64,000 bases of DNA from Vibrio astriarenae (GCF_010587385.1 NZ_CP047475.1:2604001-2668000); one strand, 5' to 3'; shown: positions 7,046-16,948, numbered from the stretch's first letter. The notes: a model not told the origin generated them from the letters alone. Translations and numbers: made by a program.

Positions 7046-9709
7046 TTAAGCGTATTGTGGGTTAGTTTTTTCAGTATCAATGTTGAACTTAGCAATCGCT
7101 TCAACAACGACTGACTTCTCAACATCACCACGTTTCGCTAGCTCAGTAAGAGCTGCAACAACTACGTAGCCTGCATTAACTTCGAAGTGACGACGTAGGT
7201 TCTCACGGCTGTCTGAACGACCGAAGCCATCAGTACCAAGTACTTTGTAAGACTCAGTTGGCATGAATGCACGTACTTGCTCAGCGTAGTTCTTCATGTA
7301 GTCCGTCGCAGCGATTGCTGGTTCGTTACCTAGAACAGTCGTGATGTAAGGTACTTTCGCTTCTGCTTCTGGGTGAAGCATGTTGTAACGCTCTGCGTCT
7401 TGACCGTCACGAGTTAGCTCGTTGAAAGACGTTACAGAGAATACGTCAGATGCTACGCCGTACTCTTCGCTTAGGATAGTCGCTGCTTTGCGTACTTCGT
7501 TCATGATAGTACCAGAGCTCATTAGCTGAACTTTACCCTTAGCACCTTCGTGAGACTCAAGCTTGTAGATACCCTTACGGATGCCTTCTTCAGCGCCTTC
7601 TGGCATTGCTGGCATTGCGTAGTTTTCGTTCATTACGGTTAGGTAGTAGTAAACGTTCTCTTGCTCAGGACCGTACATGCGACGGATACCGTCTTGCATG
7701 ATTACCGCTAGCTCGTAAGCGAATGTTGGGTCGTAAGAGATGCAGTTAGGGATAGTGTTCGCTTGGATGTGCGAGTGACCATCTTCGTGCTGTAGACCTT
7801 CACCGTTTAGTGTTGTACGACCAGCTGTAGCACCTAGTAGGAAGCCACGAGCTTGTTGGTCACCTGCTAGCCATGCCATGTCACCAATACGTTGGAAACC
7901 GAACATTGAGTAGTAGATGTAGAACGGGATCATTGGTAGGTCGTTTGTGCTGTATGAAGTTGCAGCAGCAACCCATGAAGCCATAGAACCTAGCTCGTTG
8001 ATACCTTCTTGAAGAACTTGACCAGATGTCGCTTCTTTGTAGTAAGAAACGATGCCTTTATCTTCTGGAGTGTATTCTTGACCGTGCGGGTTGTAGATAC
8101 CAACCTGACGGAATAGACCTTCCATACCGAACGTACGTGCTTCATCACAGATGATAGGAACGATGTTCTTCCCAATGTTCTTGTTCTTAAGAAGGATGTT
8201 CAACGTACGAACGTATGCCATCGTCGTTGAGATTTCACGCTTTTGTGCACCAAGTAGAGGAGCGAACTCTTCTAGCTCAGGAACTTTGAACTCTTGTGTG
8301 AAGTTTGGAAGACGAGCAGGCGTGTAACCGTGCAGCGCGTTACGACGTGCGTGCAGGTATTCGTACTCAGCAGAACCTTCTTCTAGTTTTAGGTAAGGTA
8401 GCTCAGCCACTTTCTCATCAGAAAGGATGTCTTGCAGGCCTAGACGATCACGTAGGTATTGTACGTGAGTCATGTCCATCTTCTTAACACCATGCGCGAT
8501 GTTCTTACCTTCAGCCGCTTCACCCATCCCGTAACCTTTAACCGTCTTAGCTAGGATTACTGTTGGCTTGCCTTTGGTTTCCGCTGCATTTTTGTATGCT
8601 GCGTATAGCTTAGAAGAGTCGTGACCACCACGTTTAAGCGCGAAGATTTCATCATCAGTCATGTCAGCAACAAGTGCCGCTGTTTCTGGGTACTTACCAA
8701 AGAAGTGTTCACGTACATACGCGCCATCTTTCGATTTAAACGTTTGGTAGTCGCCATCGATAGTTTCGTTCATTAGCTGCAGAAGCTTACCTGACGTGTC
8801 TTTCGCCAGTAGTGCATCCCAGTTGTTACCCCAGATAACCTTAACAACATTCCAGCCAGCGCCTTTGAACAGGCCTTCTAGTTCTTGGATGATGCTGCCG
8901 TTACCCATTACAGGGCCATCTAGACGCTGTAGGTTACAGTTGATTAGGAATGTTAGGTTGTCTAGCTTCTCACGCGCAGCGAAAGAAAGAGAACCACGTG
9001 ATTCTGGCTCATCCATCTCACCGTCACCTAGGAACGCGTATACACGCTGCGCAGACGTGTCTTTTAGGCCACGGCCGTCTAGGTATTTAAGGAAGCGCGC
9101 TTGGTAGATCGCAGAAATTGGACCAAGACCCATAGATACTGTTGGGAACTGCCAGAACTCAGGCATCAGTTTAGGGTGTGGGTATGATGGAATACCTTTG
9201 CCATCGACTTCTTGACGGAAGTTATCTAACTGCTCTTCAGTCAAACGGCCTTCAAGGAATGCACGAGCGTAGATACCTGGTGAAATGTGGCCTTGGTAGT
9301 AAACTAGATCGCCACCATCCGTCTCATTAGGAGCGCGGAAGAAGTGGTTGAAACAAACTTCGTAGAATGCCGCCGCCGACTGGTAAGAAGCCATGTGACC
9401 ACCAAGGTCTAGGTCTTTCTTAGAAGCACGCAATACAATCATAATTGCGTTCCAGCGAATGATTGAGCGAATACGACGCTCAAGAGTTACGTCACCTGGG
9501 TAGGCTGGCTCTTGGGCTGCTGGAATTGTATTGATGTAGTTTGTGTTGATGCCTGTTGGCATATCAACGCCATCCAGACGTGCTTTTTCTAGAACGGTTT
9601 CTAGCAAGAACTGAGCACGTTCTACACCCTCTTCACGTACAACTGACTCTAGGGCTTGTAACCAATCCTGAGTTTCCAGTGCATCTACGTCATGCTTCAT
9701 GTCAGACAT
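7046..9709 (-). CDS. aceE: Pyruvate dehydrogenase E1 component (homodimeric type)
   Basis: Thiamine-diphosphate-dependent enzyme that decarboxylates pyruvate and reductively acetylates the lipoyl groups of AceF. The protein is 887 residues, the usual size for the single-chain proteobacterial E1. The ThDP-binding region contains GDGEMDEPESRGSL followed by NCNLQRLDGPV, a standard GDG...N motif. Conserved C-terminal blocks such as GTDGFGRSDSRENLRRHFEV are present. The ATG at 9709 is preceded by AAGGA. It lies between pdhR (52 nt upstream) and aceF (30 nt downstream) and is presumably cotranscribed with both under PdhR control. Confidence 0.97.
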   Translation of the reverse strand: MSDMKHDVDALETQDWLQALESVVREEGVERAQFLLETVLEKARLDGVDMPTGINTNYINTIPAAQEPAYPGDVTLERRIRSIIRWNAIMIVLRASKKDLDLGGHMASYQSAAAFYEVCFNHFFRAPNETDGGDLVYYQGHISPGIYARAFLEGRLTEEQLDNFRQEVDGKGIPSYPHPKLMPEFWQFPTVSMGLGPISAIYQARFLKYLDGRGLKDTSAQRVYAFLGDGEMDEPESRGSLSFAAREKLDNLTFLINCNLQRLDGPVMGNGSIIQELEGLFKGAGWNVVKVIWGNNWDALLAKDTSGKLLQLMNETIDGDYQTFKSKDGAYVREHFFGKYPETAALVADMTDDEIFALKRGGHDSSKLYAAYKNAAETKGKPTVILAKTVKGYGMGEAAEGKNIAHGVKKMDMTHVQYLRDRLGLQDILSDEKVAELPYLKLEEGSAEYEYLHARRNALHGYTPARLPNFTQEFKVPELEEFAPLLGAQKREISTTMAYVRTLNILLKNKNIGKNIVPIICDEARTFGMEGLFRQVGIYNPHGQEYTPEDKGIVSYYKEATSGQVLQEGINELGSMASWVAAATSYSTNDLPMIPFYIYYSMFGFQRIGDMAWLAGDQQARGFLLGATAGRTTLNGEGLQHEDGHSHIQANTIPNCISYDPTFAYELAVIMQDGIRRMYGPEQENVYYYLTVMNENYAMPAMPEGAEEGIRKGIYKLESHEGAKGKVQLMSSGTIMNEVRKAATILSEEYGVASDVFSVTSFNELTRDGQDAERYNMLHPEAEAKVPYITTVLGNEPAIAATDYMKNYAEQVRAFMPTESYKVLGTDGFGRSDSRENLRRHFEVNAGYVVVAALTELAKRGDVEKSVVVEAIAKFNIDTEKTNPQYA

Positions 9710-9761
9710 GGCGATCTATCCTTTTGTTGGTTGGATCTACTTAAACTGGTGATGAGCCGGG

Positions 9762-10529
9762 TTACGACTCACTTCCGCGTTGAATTCTTCTCAATGAGCG
9801 CTCTCGACGAGTCTCTTCTCGAGTCAAATCCAACAGAGTTTCTTCGATATAAGCCAAATGTGAATGAGACATTTCGCGCGCCTTTTCAGGCTGGCCCGAA
9901 ACGATCGCTTCCACGATGTTGGCTCGGTGTTTACTTACTTTCTCCACCACTTCATTGCGGCGATGTAATAGTTCTAAATTCTGTAATATGTTTTGCTCTA
10001 GCAGCGGGGCTAGGCTGCGAACCACATGCAATAACACAACGTTATGGGCAGCTTCTGTCAGGGCGATTAAGAATTGCATGACCGCTGACGATTCAGCGCG
10101 AACATCCCCACTCTGCTGCTCTTGTTTGATCACGACTAGACACTGTTCAATGCGTTGGAAATCTTCCTGAGTGCCTCGTAATGCCGCAAAGTAGGCGGCG
10201 ATGCCTTCCATTGCGTGTCGTGTTTCAAGTAAATCCAGTTGTGTTTCTGGGTGATTCGCCAGCAAATCGAGCAGAGGGTTAGAAAAGCTCTTTCCGATCG
10301 ATTCACTCACAAATGTTCCTCCGCCCTGTCGGCGGGTCAGAAGCTGTTTCGCCTCTAAGCGTTGGATAGCTTCTCGAACTGAAGGGCGAGAAACATCAAA
10401 CTGCTTAGCAAGTTCACGCTCTGGGGGTAATTGCTGCCCTGGTGCTAGCGTTCCTTCAACTATCAGCCTTTCAAGTTCTTGCTCAATAACATCGGAGAGC
10501 TTCGGCTGTCGAATCCTTTGATAAGCCAT
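9762..10529 (-). CDS. pdhR: Pyruvate dehydrogenase complex repressor, GntR/FadR family
   Basis: Pyruvate-responsive repressor of the pdh operon. The N-terminal winged helix (about residues 5-70) includes [20 protein letters not shown] and the wing [13 protein letters not shown]. The C-terminal FCD ligand domain begins with [18 protein letters not shown]. The length of 255 residues is as expected. A perfect palindromic PdhR box lies 32 bp upstream of the start, which points to autoregulation. It heads the operon pdhR-aceE-aceF-lpdA on the minus strand. Confidence 0.96.
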   Translation of the reverse strand: MAYQRIRQPKLSDVIEQELERLIVEGTLAPGQQLPPERELAKQFDVSRPSVREAIQRLEAKQLLTRRQGGGTFVSESIGKSFSNPLLDLLANHPETQLDLLETRHAMEGIAAYFAALRGTQEDFQRIEQCLVVIKQEQQSGDVRAESSAVMQFLIALTEAAHNVVLLHVVRSLAPLLEQNILQNLELLHRRNEVVEKVSKHRANIVEAIVSGQPEKAREMSHSHLAYIEETLLDLTREETRRERSLRRIQRGSES

Positions 10530-10560
10530 TATTCAACTTCTTTATGTTGCTACCAGGGTT

Positions 10561-10577
10561 AATTGGTATTACCAATT
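10561..10577. promoter_or_regulatory. PdhR operator
   Basis: A perfect palindrome AATTGGTATTACCAATT matches the known PdhR consensus ATTGGTnnnACCAAT at every fixed position. It lies 32 bp upstream of pdhR, so the regulator should control its own operon. Confidence 0.88.
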
Positions 10578-10628
10578 TCAACTGACGCAAAAATTAGCAT
10601 AGACGAAACTGACCTGTCTAGCGAAAAG

Positions 10629-10642
10629 TTGATTTAAATCAT
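10629..10642. promoter_or_regulatory. FNR-like box upstream of pdhR
   Basis: TTGATTTAAATCAT matches the FNR consensus TTGATnnnnATCAA at 9 of 10 fixed positions. FNR represses the pdh operon in E. coli under anaerobiosis, so the location makes biological sense. CRP was also considered but fits worse. Confidence 0.5.
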
Positions 10643-10805
10643 AGAAACCCCACCTTTGGCACAATGCATTAACATTCTGACAAAAGAAAAGCACAAATAA
10701 GGGTCAGACCAATTAAAGATTTATTAAATGGGATTTTCTGGGCTAGAAAATTCACTGGTTGGATGTGTTAAAGGAATTGATGTGAATAGAGAATAATATG
10801 GAGAG

Positions 10806-10837
10806 TATTCACACACAAGCAACCTTATGTGTGAATA
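10806..10837. repeat. Inverted repeat of unknown role
   Basis: TATTCACACA (10806-10815) and TGTGTGAATA (10828-10837) form a perfect 10-bp inverted repeat with a 12-nt loop. There is no T-tract on either side, so it is not a normal terminator; it could be an operator or a structured RNA. Confidence 0.6.
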
Positions 10838-10869
10838 TACAAACGAATTTAGTGAATGAATAGATTTGT

Positions 10870-10898
10870 CATACAAATGAACCAGCAAAATGTGCTGG
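10870..10898 (-). terminator. Possible recJ terminator
   Basis: A 6-bp stem CCAGCA / TGCTGG with a 5-nt loop lies about 20 nt past the recJ stop. It is followed on the minus strand by the T-rich but interrupted TTCATTTGT, so it is a weak candidate. Confidence 0.45.
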
Positions 10899-10916
10899 CG
10901 ATCACACAGCCTACCT

Positions 10917-12662
10917 CTAAGGGGATAGAGGCTCTAGATACTCAACCATGAGTTGTAGCGAGGAATTACCGCGAAACTCGTTGATATCGAGACGATACGC
11001 CAGCCTAACTTTCCTCACTGAAGCATCCGGCCAACGACGCAAATCGATGTTAAAGGCGATAGCATCGAGCATGACATTGGATGGGTGGCCTTTGAACAAA
11101 GGTTCAACCATCAACTTCAAGTGCTTTTCACCGACAAGTTTTTGATGCAGCACTTTAAACTCACCATCAAACATCGGCTCGGGGAACGCTTGGCCCCAAG
11201 GGCCACCAGAGCGAATCAGTTCTGCAACATGCATTGAGAACTGCTCAGGTTGAAGTTCGCCATCAGAGAGTAGAATGCCCTTTAGAGCCGCCTCATCCAA
11301 ATCTTGCTTCACTGCCTCATCAAACAACCGAGCAAACTGGTCAAAATCTTTCTCTTCAATCGTTAATCCGGCAGCCATTGCATGCCCACCAAACTTGAGG
11401 ATAAGACCAGGGTTTTGAGTATCGATTCGATCAAGCGTATCACGCATGTGCAGACCGGGAATGGAACGGCAAGATCCTTTTATCGTGCCCTCCCCCCCAT
11501 CAGCAAAAGCAATCACTGGGCGATGGAACTGTTCTTTGATACGTGAAGCGAGAATACCAATGACCCCTTGGTGCCAATCGCGCTGGAATAGAACCAAACC
11601 GTAGGGCAACTCACTGTCTTCACCAAATTGCAGCCGTTCACAAAAAGCCATCGCCTCTTGCTTCATGCCTGATTCGATCTCTTTGCGGGTTTGATTGAGG
11701 CTATCCAACTCACTCGCCATTCGACGCGCTGATTGCATGTTATTGCACATCAGCAGCTCAACCCCAAACGACATATCATCCAATCGCCCGGCAGCATTGA
11801 TACGCGGCCCAAGTGCAAAACCGAAATCGGTCGCCACCAAGCGAGACTCATCACGCTTTGCCACTTCTATCAAAGCTTTGATACCGGGTCTTGCAAGACC
11901 TGCTCGAATACGTTGTAAGCCTTGATGCACCAAGATTCGGTTGTTGTCATCCAACGGCACCACATCCGCTACGGTACCAAGCGCAACCAAGTCGATCAGC
12001 TCCATTAGTTTTGGCTCTGCAACACCTTGCGCGGCAAACCATCCTTGCTGGCGCATATGCACACACAGCGCCATCATCAAGTAAAAGGCAACACCAACGC
12101 CGGCCAGCGCTTTCGATGGGAAAGCGCATTCTTCTAGGTTGGGGTTGACCATGGCATCAACATTGGGAAGCACATGACCCGGCAAGTGATGATCGGTCAC
12201 CAACACTTGGAGTCCCTTCTCTTTTGCGTAGCGAACACCCTCGATGGACGACACACCGTTGTCTACCGTCATAATGACATCAGCGTTCAGGTCAATGACC
12301 TGATCAACGACTTCGGGGCTCAAACCATAGCCGTCTTCAAACCGGTTTGGCACCAAGTAATCCACGTTACTCGAGCCGAGCATTCGCAAAGCAAGCACTG
12401 AGAGTGCCGAACTGGTTGCACCATCAGCATCGAAATCGCCGACGACAATAATGCGTTTGTTGTCGCGAATGGCCTCAAACAGCAGCTCAACCGCACGATC
12501 AATACCATGCAGTTGACGATAAGAGTGCAGACCTTTGGCTGTCTTGATGAGCTGCTGCTCAGACGTGACGCCACGAGACAAATAAAGCTGACGCAATAAA
12601 GGATCAAGGCTTTCAGGCAAGCGCGAAATATCGACTTCTGGTCGACGCTGAATTTCAATCAT
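10917..12662 (-). CDS. recJ: Single-stranded-DNA-specific 5'-3' exonuclease RecJ
   Basis: Exonuclease of the DHH family used in recombination, mismatch repair and base excision repair. The metal-binding motifs are intact: GDFDADGATS (Asp76, Asp78, Asp80), VDNGVSS (Asp134) and TDHHLPG (DHH at 157-159). The DHHA1 motif region (GGHAMAAGL) and the C-terminal OB-like domain follow. The length of 581 residues is normal. A run of seven G (coding strand) lies at 11492-11498, in ADGGEGT. It is the last gene of xerD-dsbC-recJ, the same order as in E. coli. Confidence 0.96.
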   Translation of the reverse strand: MIEIQRRPEVDISRLPESLDPLLRQLYLSRGVTSEQQLIKTAKGLHSYRQLHGIDRAVELLFEAIRDNKRIIVVGDFDADGATSSALSVLALRMLGSSNVDYLVPNRFEDGYGLSPEVVDQVIDLNADVIMTVDNGVSSIEGVRYAKEKGLQVLVTDHHLPGHVLPNVDAMVNPNLEECAFPSKALAGVGVAFYLMMALCVHMRQQGWFAAQGVAEPKLMELIDLVALGTVADVVPLDDNNRILVHQGLQRIRAGLARPGIKALIEVAKRDESRLVATDFGFALGPRINAAGRLDDMSFGVELLMCNNMQSARRMASELDSLNQTRKEIESGMKQEAMAFCERLQFGEDSELPYGLVLFQRDWHQGVIGILASRIKEQFHRPVIAFADGGEGTIKGSCRSIPGLHMRDTLDRIDTQNPGLILKFGGHAMAAGLTIEEKDFDQFARLFDEAVKQDLDEAALKGILLSDGELQPEQFSMHVAELIRSGGPWGQAFPEPMFDGEFKVLHQKLVGEKHLKLMVEPLFKGHPSNVMLDAIAFNIDLRRWPDASVRKVRLAYRLDINEFRGNSSLQLMVEYLEPLSP

Positions 12663-12686
12663 GAGGTTGTGTTCTTACTCTTTGAA

Positions 12687-13469
12687 TTACTTCTGTTCTA
12701 AGTGATTAATTAGGGCTTGCGGTGGCATGTAACCACTGATCAGCTCACCACTTTCAGTGAACAAGGCTGGCGTGCCAGAAATACCCAGCTTGCGACCCAA
12801 TGCAAAACTTTGCTGTACCGTATCTAAACACTGCTCAAATTTTTCGTTTTGCTCTGGAAACTCACGATTCACCTTACCATTATGCATCGCTGTTTGTTGG
12901 TCATCAGCACACCAGATCTGCGCCATCTGATCTGCTACAGGGCCTTGTGGGCCTTGACGCGGATAGGCTAAGTAACGCACGGTAATACCACGCTTATTGT
13001 ATTCACCCATGTCGTTGTGCAGTTTAACGCAGTAGCCACAGGTAATATCGGTAAACACCGTCAGCACGTGCTTCTCATTGTCTGCCTTGAACTCAATCAT
13101 TGAGTCTGAATACTGGCTGATCAGCTCGGCATTCTTAGGCTGCTGGCGCTTAGCTAAGATATCTTCCACATTACCCTCGGCATCAAAGCCATACAGAGTA
13201 CCTGCGATAAAGTGTTCGCCATCAAGAGAACTGAACAAAACACCACTCGCAGTTTGCACTTCCACTAGGCCAGGAATATCAGATGGAACCACATCCACGA
13301 CTTGCAAACGCAGTTGGGTGAACTTTTCAACCAGTGCCGCTTTATCAAAGTTTGTCGCTACAGCCGCATTATCGGCAGGTACTGCAGGTGCTGAAACACT
13401 CTCTTCTGCGTTACAAGCGACAACAAACAGAGAAGCAGAGAGTAATGAAACTGGGCGTAGAAAACGCAT
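12687..13469 (-). CDS. dsbC: Thiol:disulfide interchange protein DsbC
   Basis: Periplasmic disulfide isomerase. It has an N-terminal export signal, a dimerisation domain, and a thioredoxin-like domain with the active site CGYC (Cys144, Cys147) in TDITCGYCVK. A second Cys pair (QIWCADD and FEQCLDT) corresponds to the structural disulfide. The signal reads MRFLRPVSLLSASLFVVAC, and VVAC fits a loose lipobox with Cys19. This raises the chance that this DsbC is lipid-anchored, although cleavage by signal peptidase I after CNA is also possible. It lies between xerD and recJ, 24 nt upstream of recJ. Confidence 0.95.
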   Translation of the reverse strand: MRFLRPVSLLSASLFVVACNAEESVSAPAVPADNAAVATNFDKAALVEKFTQLRLQVVDVVPSDIPGLVEVQTASGVLFSSLDGEHFIAGTLYGFDAEGNVEDILAKRQQPKNAELISQYSDSMIEFKADNEKHVLTVFTDITCGYCVKLHNDMGEYNKRGITVRYLAYPRQGPQGPVADQMAQIWCADDQQTAMHNGKVNREFPEQNEKFEQCLDTVQQSFALGRKLGISGTPALFTESGELISGYMPPQALINHLEQK

Positions 13470-13496
13470 AGTATCTTCCTATTAATTCGATAATAA

Positions 13497-14420
13497 TTAC
13501 GCGCGCGGGTGGTGCTCGCTATGGATCTGTCGAAGACGTTCCGTCGCTACGTGTGTGTATATTTGTGTTGTTGATAGGTCACTATGACCTAACAGCATTT
13601 GCACCACTCTAAGGTCTGCCCCATAGTTTAACAGGTGCGTAGCAAAGGCATGGCGCAGAACGTGTGGTGAGAGTTTATCGGTATCGATATTCGCTCTCAC
13701 CGCATAGTGTTTAATACGGTGCCAAAAGGTCTGTCGGGTCATCTGCCTAGCACGACGACTCGGAAATACGACATCGGAGGTTTGCTCACCTAACAACTCA
13801 GACCGACCTTTAGACATAAAAGTTTCAATCCAGTCTACGGCATTTTCTCCCATAGGTACCAAACGCTCTTTGCCACCTTTACCGATAACTCGCACCACAC
13901 CTTGACGCAAGCTAATGTTTTCCATGGTCAAGCTGACAAGTTCCGTCACGCGAAGTCCCGTGGCATAGAGCAGCTCCAGCATGGCTTTGTCGCGCAGCTC
14001 CAATGGATCATTCGGATCCGGCGCATCCAGTAGTGCATCCACTTGCTCTTCTGAGAGATCTTTTGGTAATCGCGTGGGGAGTTTGGGGCTCACTATCAAC
14101 GCCGAGGGATCATCGCCACGAATTTTCTCGCGATGCAAATACTGAAACAGACGACGAATCGCAGAGATCATCCTCGCACGCGACGACTGCTTATAGTCCT
14201 GATCCACTAGCCAGGCTTGATAGTCTTGCAGACCAGACAAACTAATAAAATCGAGCCGATAGTTGTGCTCTTTCATCCACTGCAACAACTTCATCAAATC
14301 GGCACGATAAGAGGCCAGCGTATTTTCTGATAGGCCTCGCTCCATCCACATAGCATCAAGAAACTGCTCCATGATGCCATGGTCTGGACTCATTAACTGG
14401 GTGGTGTCTTGATTATCCAC
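13497..14420 (-). CDS. xerD: Tyrosine recombinase XerD
   Basis: Site-specific recombinase that with XerC resolves chromosome dimers at dif under FtsK control. An N-terminal SAM-like core-binding domain (ENTLASYRADL) is followed by the catalytic domain. The catalytic Arg is in ATGLRVTELV, Lys in GKGGKERLVP, the His-x-x-Arg in SPHVLRHAFATHLL, the next His in LLGHSDLSTT, and the nucleophile Tyr in QIYTHV. The open frame begins with a GTG at 14453. I prefer the GTG at 14420 because GGAGA lies just upstream and the 307-residue product is closer to the usual ~298. It heads the xerD-dsbC-recJ operon. Confidence 0.95.
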   Translation of the reverse strand: MDNQDTTQLMSPDHGIMEQFLDAMWMERGLSENTLASYRADLMKLLQWMKEHNYRLDFISLSGLQDYQAWLVDQDYKQSSRARMISAIRRLFQYLHREKIRGDDPSALIVSPKLPTRLPKDLSEEQVDALLDAPDPNDPLELRDKAMLELLYATGLRVTELVSLTMENISLRQGVVRVIGKGGKERLVPMGENAVDWIETFMSKGRSELLGEQTSDVVFPSRRARQMTRQTFWHRIKHYAVRANIDTDKLSPHVLRHAFATHLLNYGADLRVVQMLLGHSDLSTTQIYTHVATERLRQIHSEHHPRA

Positions 14421-14482
14421 TTTTTCTCCGACACTTAGGTGATGCCACCTCACTCTTTGCCACAGGTTAAGCGAGAGTCTGT

Positions 14483-14511
14483 TTGAATGCCATAAAAATG
14501 TATGTTTATAT
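14483..14511 (+). promoter_or_regulatory. Predicted sigma-70 promoter of fldB
   Basis: TTGAAT (14483-14488) and TTATAT (14506-14511) are separated by 17 nt. The start codon of fldB follows 33 nt after the -10. Confidence 0.6.
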
Positions 14512-14543
14512 GCTGTCAGATAAGAACAACACGAAAGTAAATA

Positions 14544-15062
14544 ATGAAAATTGGTTTGTTTTACGGCTCAACAACTTTCTATACCGAAATGGCGGCGGAG
14601 AAGATGCGCGCGATTATCGGCGATGAGTTAATTACACTGCACAATGTAAAAGAAACGCCTTTGTCGCAAATGAACGACTATGATCTGCTTATACTGGGTA
14701 TTTCCACTTGGGATTTCGGTGAAATCCAAGAAGATTGGAGTGCGATATGGGAGCAAATCGGTGGCGTGTCGCTAAAGGACAAAACCGTCGCGTTATTCGG
14801 CTTAGGCGATCAAGAAGGTTATGGCGAATGGTTCCTCGATGCGATGGGCCTACTGCACGACGAGATTAAAACCACCGGAGCAAACATCATCGGCTACTGG
14901 CCAAACGAAGGGTATAAGTTTGAAGCCTCCAAAGCACTGACTAAAGATGGTTCTCAGTTTGTTGGTCTCGCACTGGATGAGGACTCACAGTATGAAATGA
15001 GTGACGAGCGTATTGCAGAGTGGGTTGAACAGGTTTTAACAGAGTATTCAAACTCTCTCTAG
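14544..15062 (+). CDS. fldB: Flavodoxin FldB
   Basis: Small FMN-binding electron carrier. The phosphate-binding loop near the N-terminus is [15 protein letters not shown], and the isoalloxazine-contacting segments include [14 protein letters not shown] and [13 protein letters not shown]. The protein is 172 residues, a long-chain flavodoxin. It is divergent from xerD-dsbC-recJ; in E. coli fldB is also next to xerD. FldB rather than FldA is chosen from this context; the sequence alone does not separate the two. Confidence 0.92.
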   Translation: MKIGLFYGSTTFYTEMAAEKMRAIIGDELITLHNVKETPLSQMNDYDLLILGISTWDFGEIQEDWSAIWEQIGGVSLKDKTVALFGLGDQEGYGEWFLDAMGLLHDEIKTTGANIIGYWPNEGYKFEASKALTKDGSQFVGLALDEDSQYEMSDERIAEWVEQVLTEYSNSL

Positions 15063-15072
15063 ATTTGAGATT

Positions 15073-15111
15073 ACAGAATACGGAGTGAATGAGTCGCTAC
15101 CTGTATTCTGT
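15073..15111. repeat. Inverted repeat between fldB and ampD
   Basis: ACAGAATAC (15073-15081) and GTATTCTGT (15103-15111) form a 9-bp stem with a 21-nt loop between these convergent genes. No T-tract follows, so it may act as a weak or factor-assisted terminator. Confidence 0.5.
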
Positions 15112-15117
15112 GCTCGT

Positions 15118-15672
15118 TTAACCGAGCTCTCGGCGAAACCGCCCCCAATCAAATACCAAGCCCGGATCACTCTTACGCAGCGGCGCTATGTATTGATGCC
15201 CCGTTACTCTTTCCAACGTTATCTGTGGATAATGGCGCATCAGCTCACCAGCTAACTCTGATAGCGCTTGATATTGAGCGTCTGTATAGGCTACATAGTC
15301 CGTCCCCTCTAACTCGATCCCGATAGAATAATCATTGCATTTGTCTCGCCCAGCAAAAGAGGAAGCGCCTGCGTGCCAGGCTCTATCAAGGAAGGAGACA
15401 AACTGCACCACCTCTCCGTCACGACGAATTAGACAATGGGCAGACACCTCAAGATTTGCAATATGAGTGAAGAATGGGTGCTCACTCGCATCAAGCTGGC
15501 CAGTAAAGAACTGCTCGATATGCGAGCTGCCAAATTGCCCCGGTGGCAAGCTAATGTTGTGCAGTACCAATAAAGAGATGTCTTGGCTGTCCGCACGTTG
15601 ATTAAAATGGAGGGAAGGAACATGTCTGGCTGCGCTATACCAACCATTGTGATCAATCATCTGCTGACTCAT
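15118..15672 (-). CDS. ampD: 1,6-anhydro-N-acetylmuramyl-L-alanine amidase
   Basis: Cytoplasmic zinc amidase of the amidase_2 family that cleaves anhydromuropeptides during peptidoglycan recycling. Loss of AmpD in other Gram-negatives induces AmpC beta-lactamase. The zinc ligands appear as His38 (VLHNISLP), His159 (TGHQYIAP) and Asp169 (KSDPG), with catalytic Glu120 in IGIELEG. No signal peptide is seen, in keeping with a cytosolic enzyme. The length of 184 residues is typical. It is divergent from nadC. Confidence 0.95.
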   Translation of the reverse strand: MSQQMIDHNGWYSAARHVPSLHFNQRADSQDISLLVLHNISLPPGQFGSSHIEQFFTGQLDASEHPFFTHIANLEVSAHCLIRRDGEVVQFVSFLDRAWHAGASSFAGRDKCNDYSIGIELEGTDYVAYTDAQYQALSELAGELMRHYPQITLERVTGHQYIAPLRKSDPGLVFDWGRFRRELG

Positions 15673-15749
15673 TTTTTATAAGGCTTCACCTGAGTTTACC
15701 CTGCCATAACATTTTTCGGTATTTTTGAGCTGAATTTTTTGCCCGCTAG

Positions 15750-16679
<930 letters not shown>

Positions 16680-16702
16680 TCATAAATACTTAAAGATTGA
16701 AG

Positions 16703-16735
16703 AAGCTGGCATAATTGCCGGCTTTTTTGATTTTT
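16703..16735 (+). terminator. Rho-independent terminator after nadC
   Basis: The stem AAGCTGGC / GCCGGCTT (one G-T wobble) has a 6-nt loop and is followed by TTTTGATTTTT. It separates nadC from the pilus genes. Confidence 0.85.
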
Positions 16736-16948
16736 AGGGGACAGATTATTTTCTTGGTTAATCCGACGATTACAGCCTCTGTATTGAGTATTATTGGTTA
16801 CCCCTGTTTTTTTGAACTCACTCGAAACATTTCCCAACCCGTTTTCTCAATTACATCCAATTTCCTCGCCTCACTCGCGCGCCTGTGTGCTCCGGGTACT
16901 CTCAGCAAATGGCTAATTTTATTCTTCTCCTCAATTTCGCGTTTAAAC
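16736..16948. other. Unexplained region upstream of pilA
   Basis: It begins GGGGACAGATTATTTTC, a string I associate with the edges of RAYT/IS200-like relics in gammaproteobacteria. It also contains a GC-rich patch (CTCGCGCGCCTGTGTGCTCC) inside otherwise AT-rich DNA. The frame is open in front of pilA, but the predicted peptide is not pilin-like and the true pilin start is downstream. The pilA promoter must lie here; I could not place it. Confidence 0.4.

Larger units (their letters stand above)
10530..10916. other. 387-bp gap upstream of pdhR
   Basis: It holds the pdhR control sites (PdhR box, FNR-like box), a hairpin next to the recJ stop, and an unexplained 10-bp inverted repeat at 10806-10837. 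Near 10697 there is a GGGTCAGACC string of a kind I associate with ends of RAYT/IS200-like relics. I see no convincing gene; the only short ORF (10798-10863, 21 codons) has no ribosome binding site. Confidence 0.6.

Noticed and set aside
10798..10863. 21-codon ORF (MESIHTQATLCV...) in the pdhR-recJ gap
   Set aside because: It has no Shine-Dalgarno, overlaps a palindrome, and a chance ORF of this size is expected.
15100..15112. 13-nt string ACCTGTATTCTGT also found near 22949
   Set aside because: It is too short and only two copies are visible here; not enough to call a dispersed repeat without the genome.
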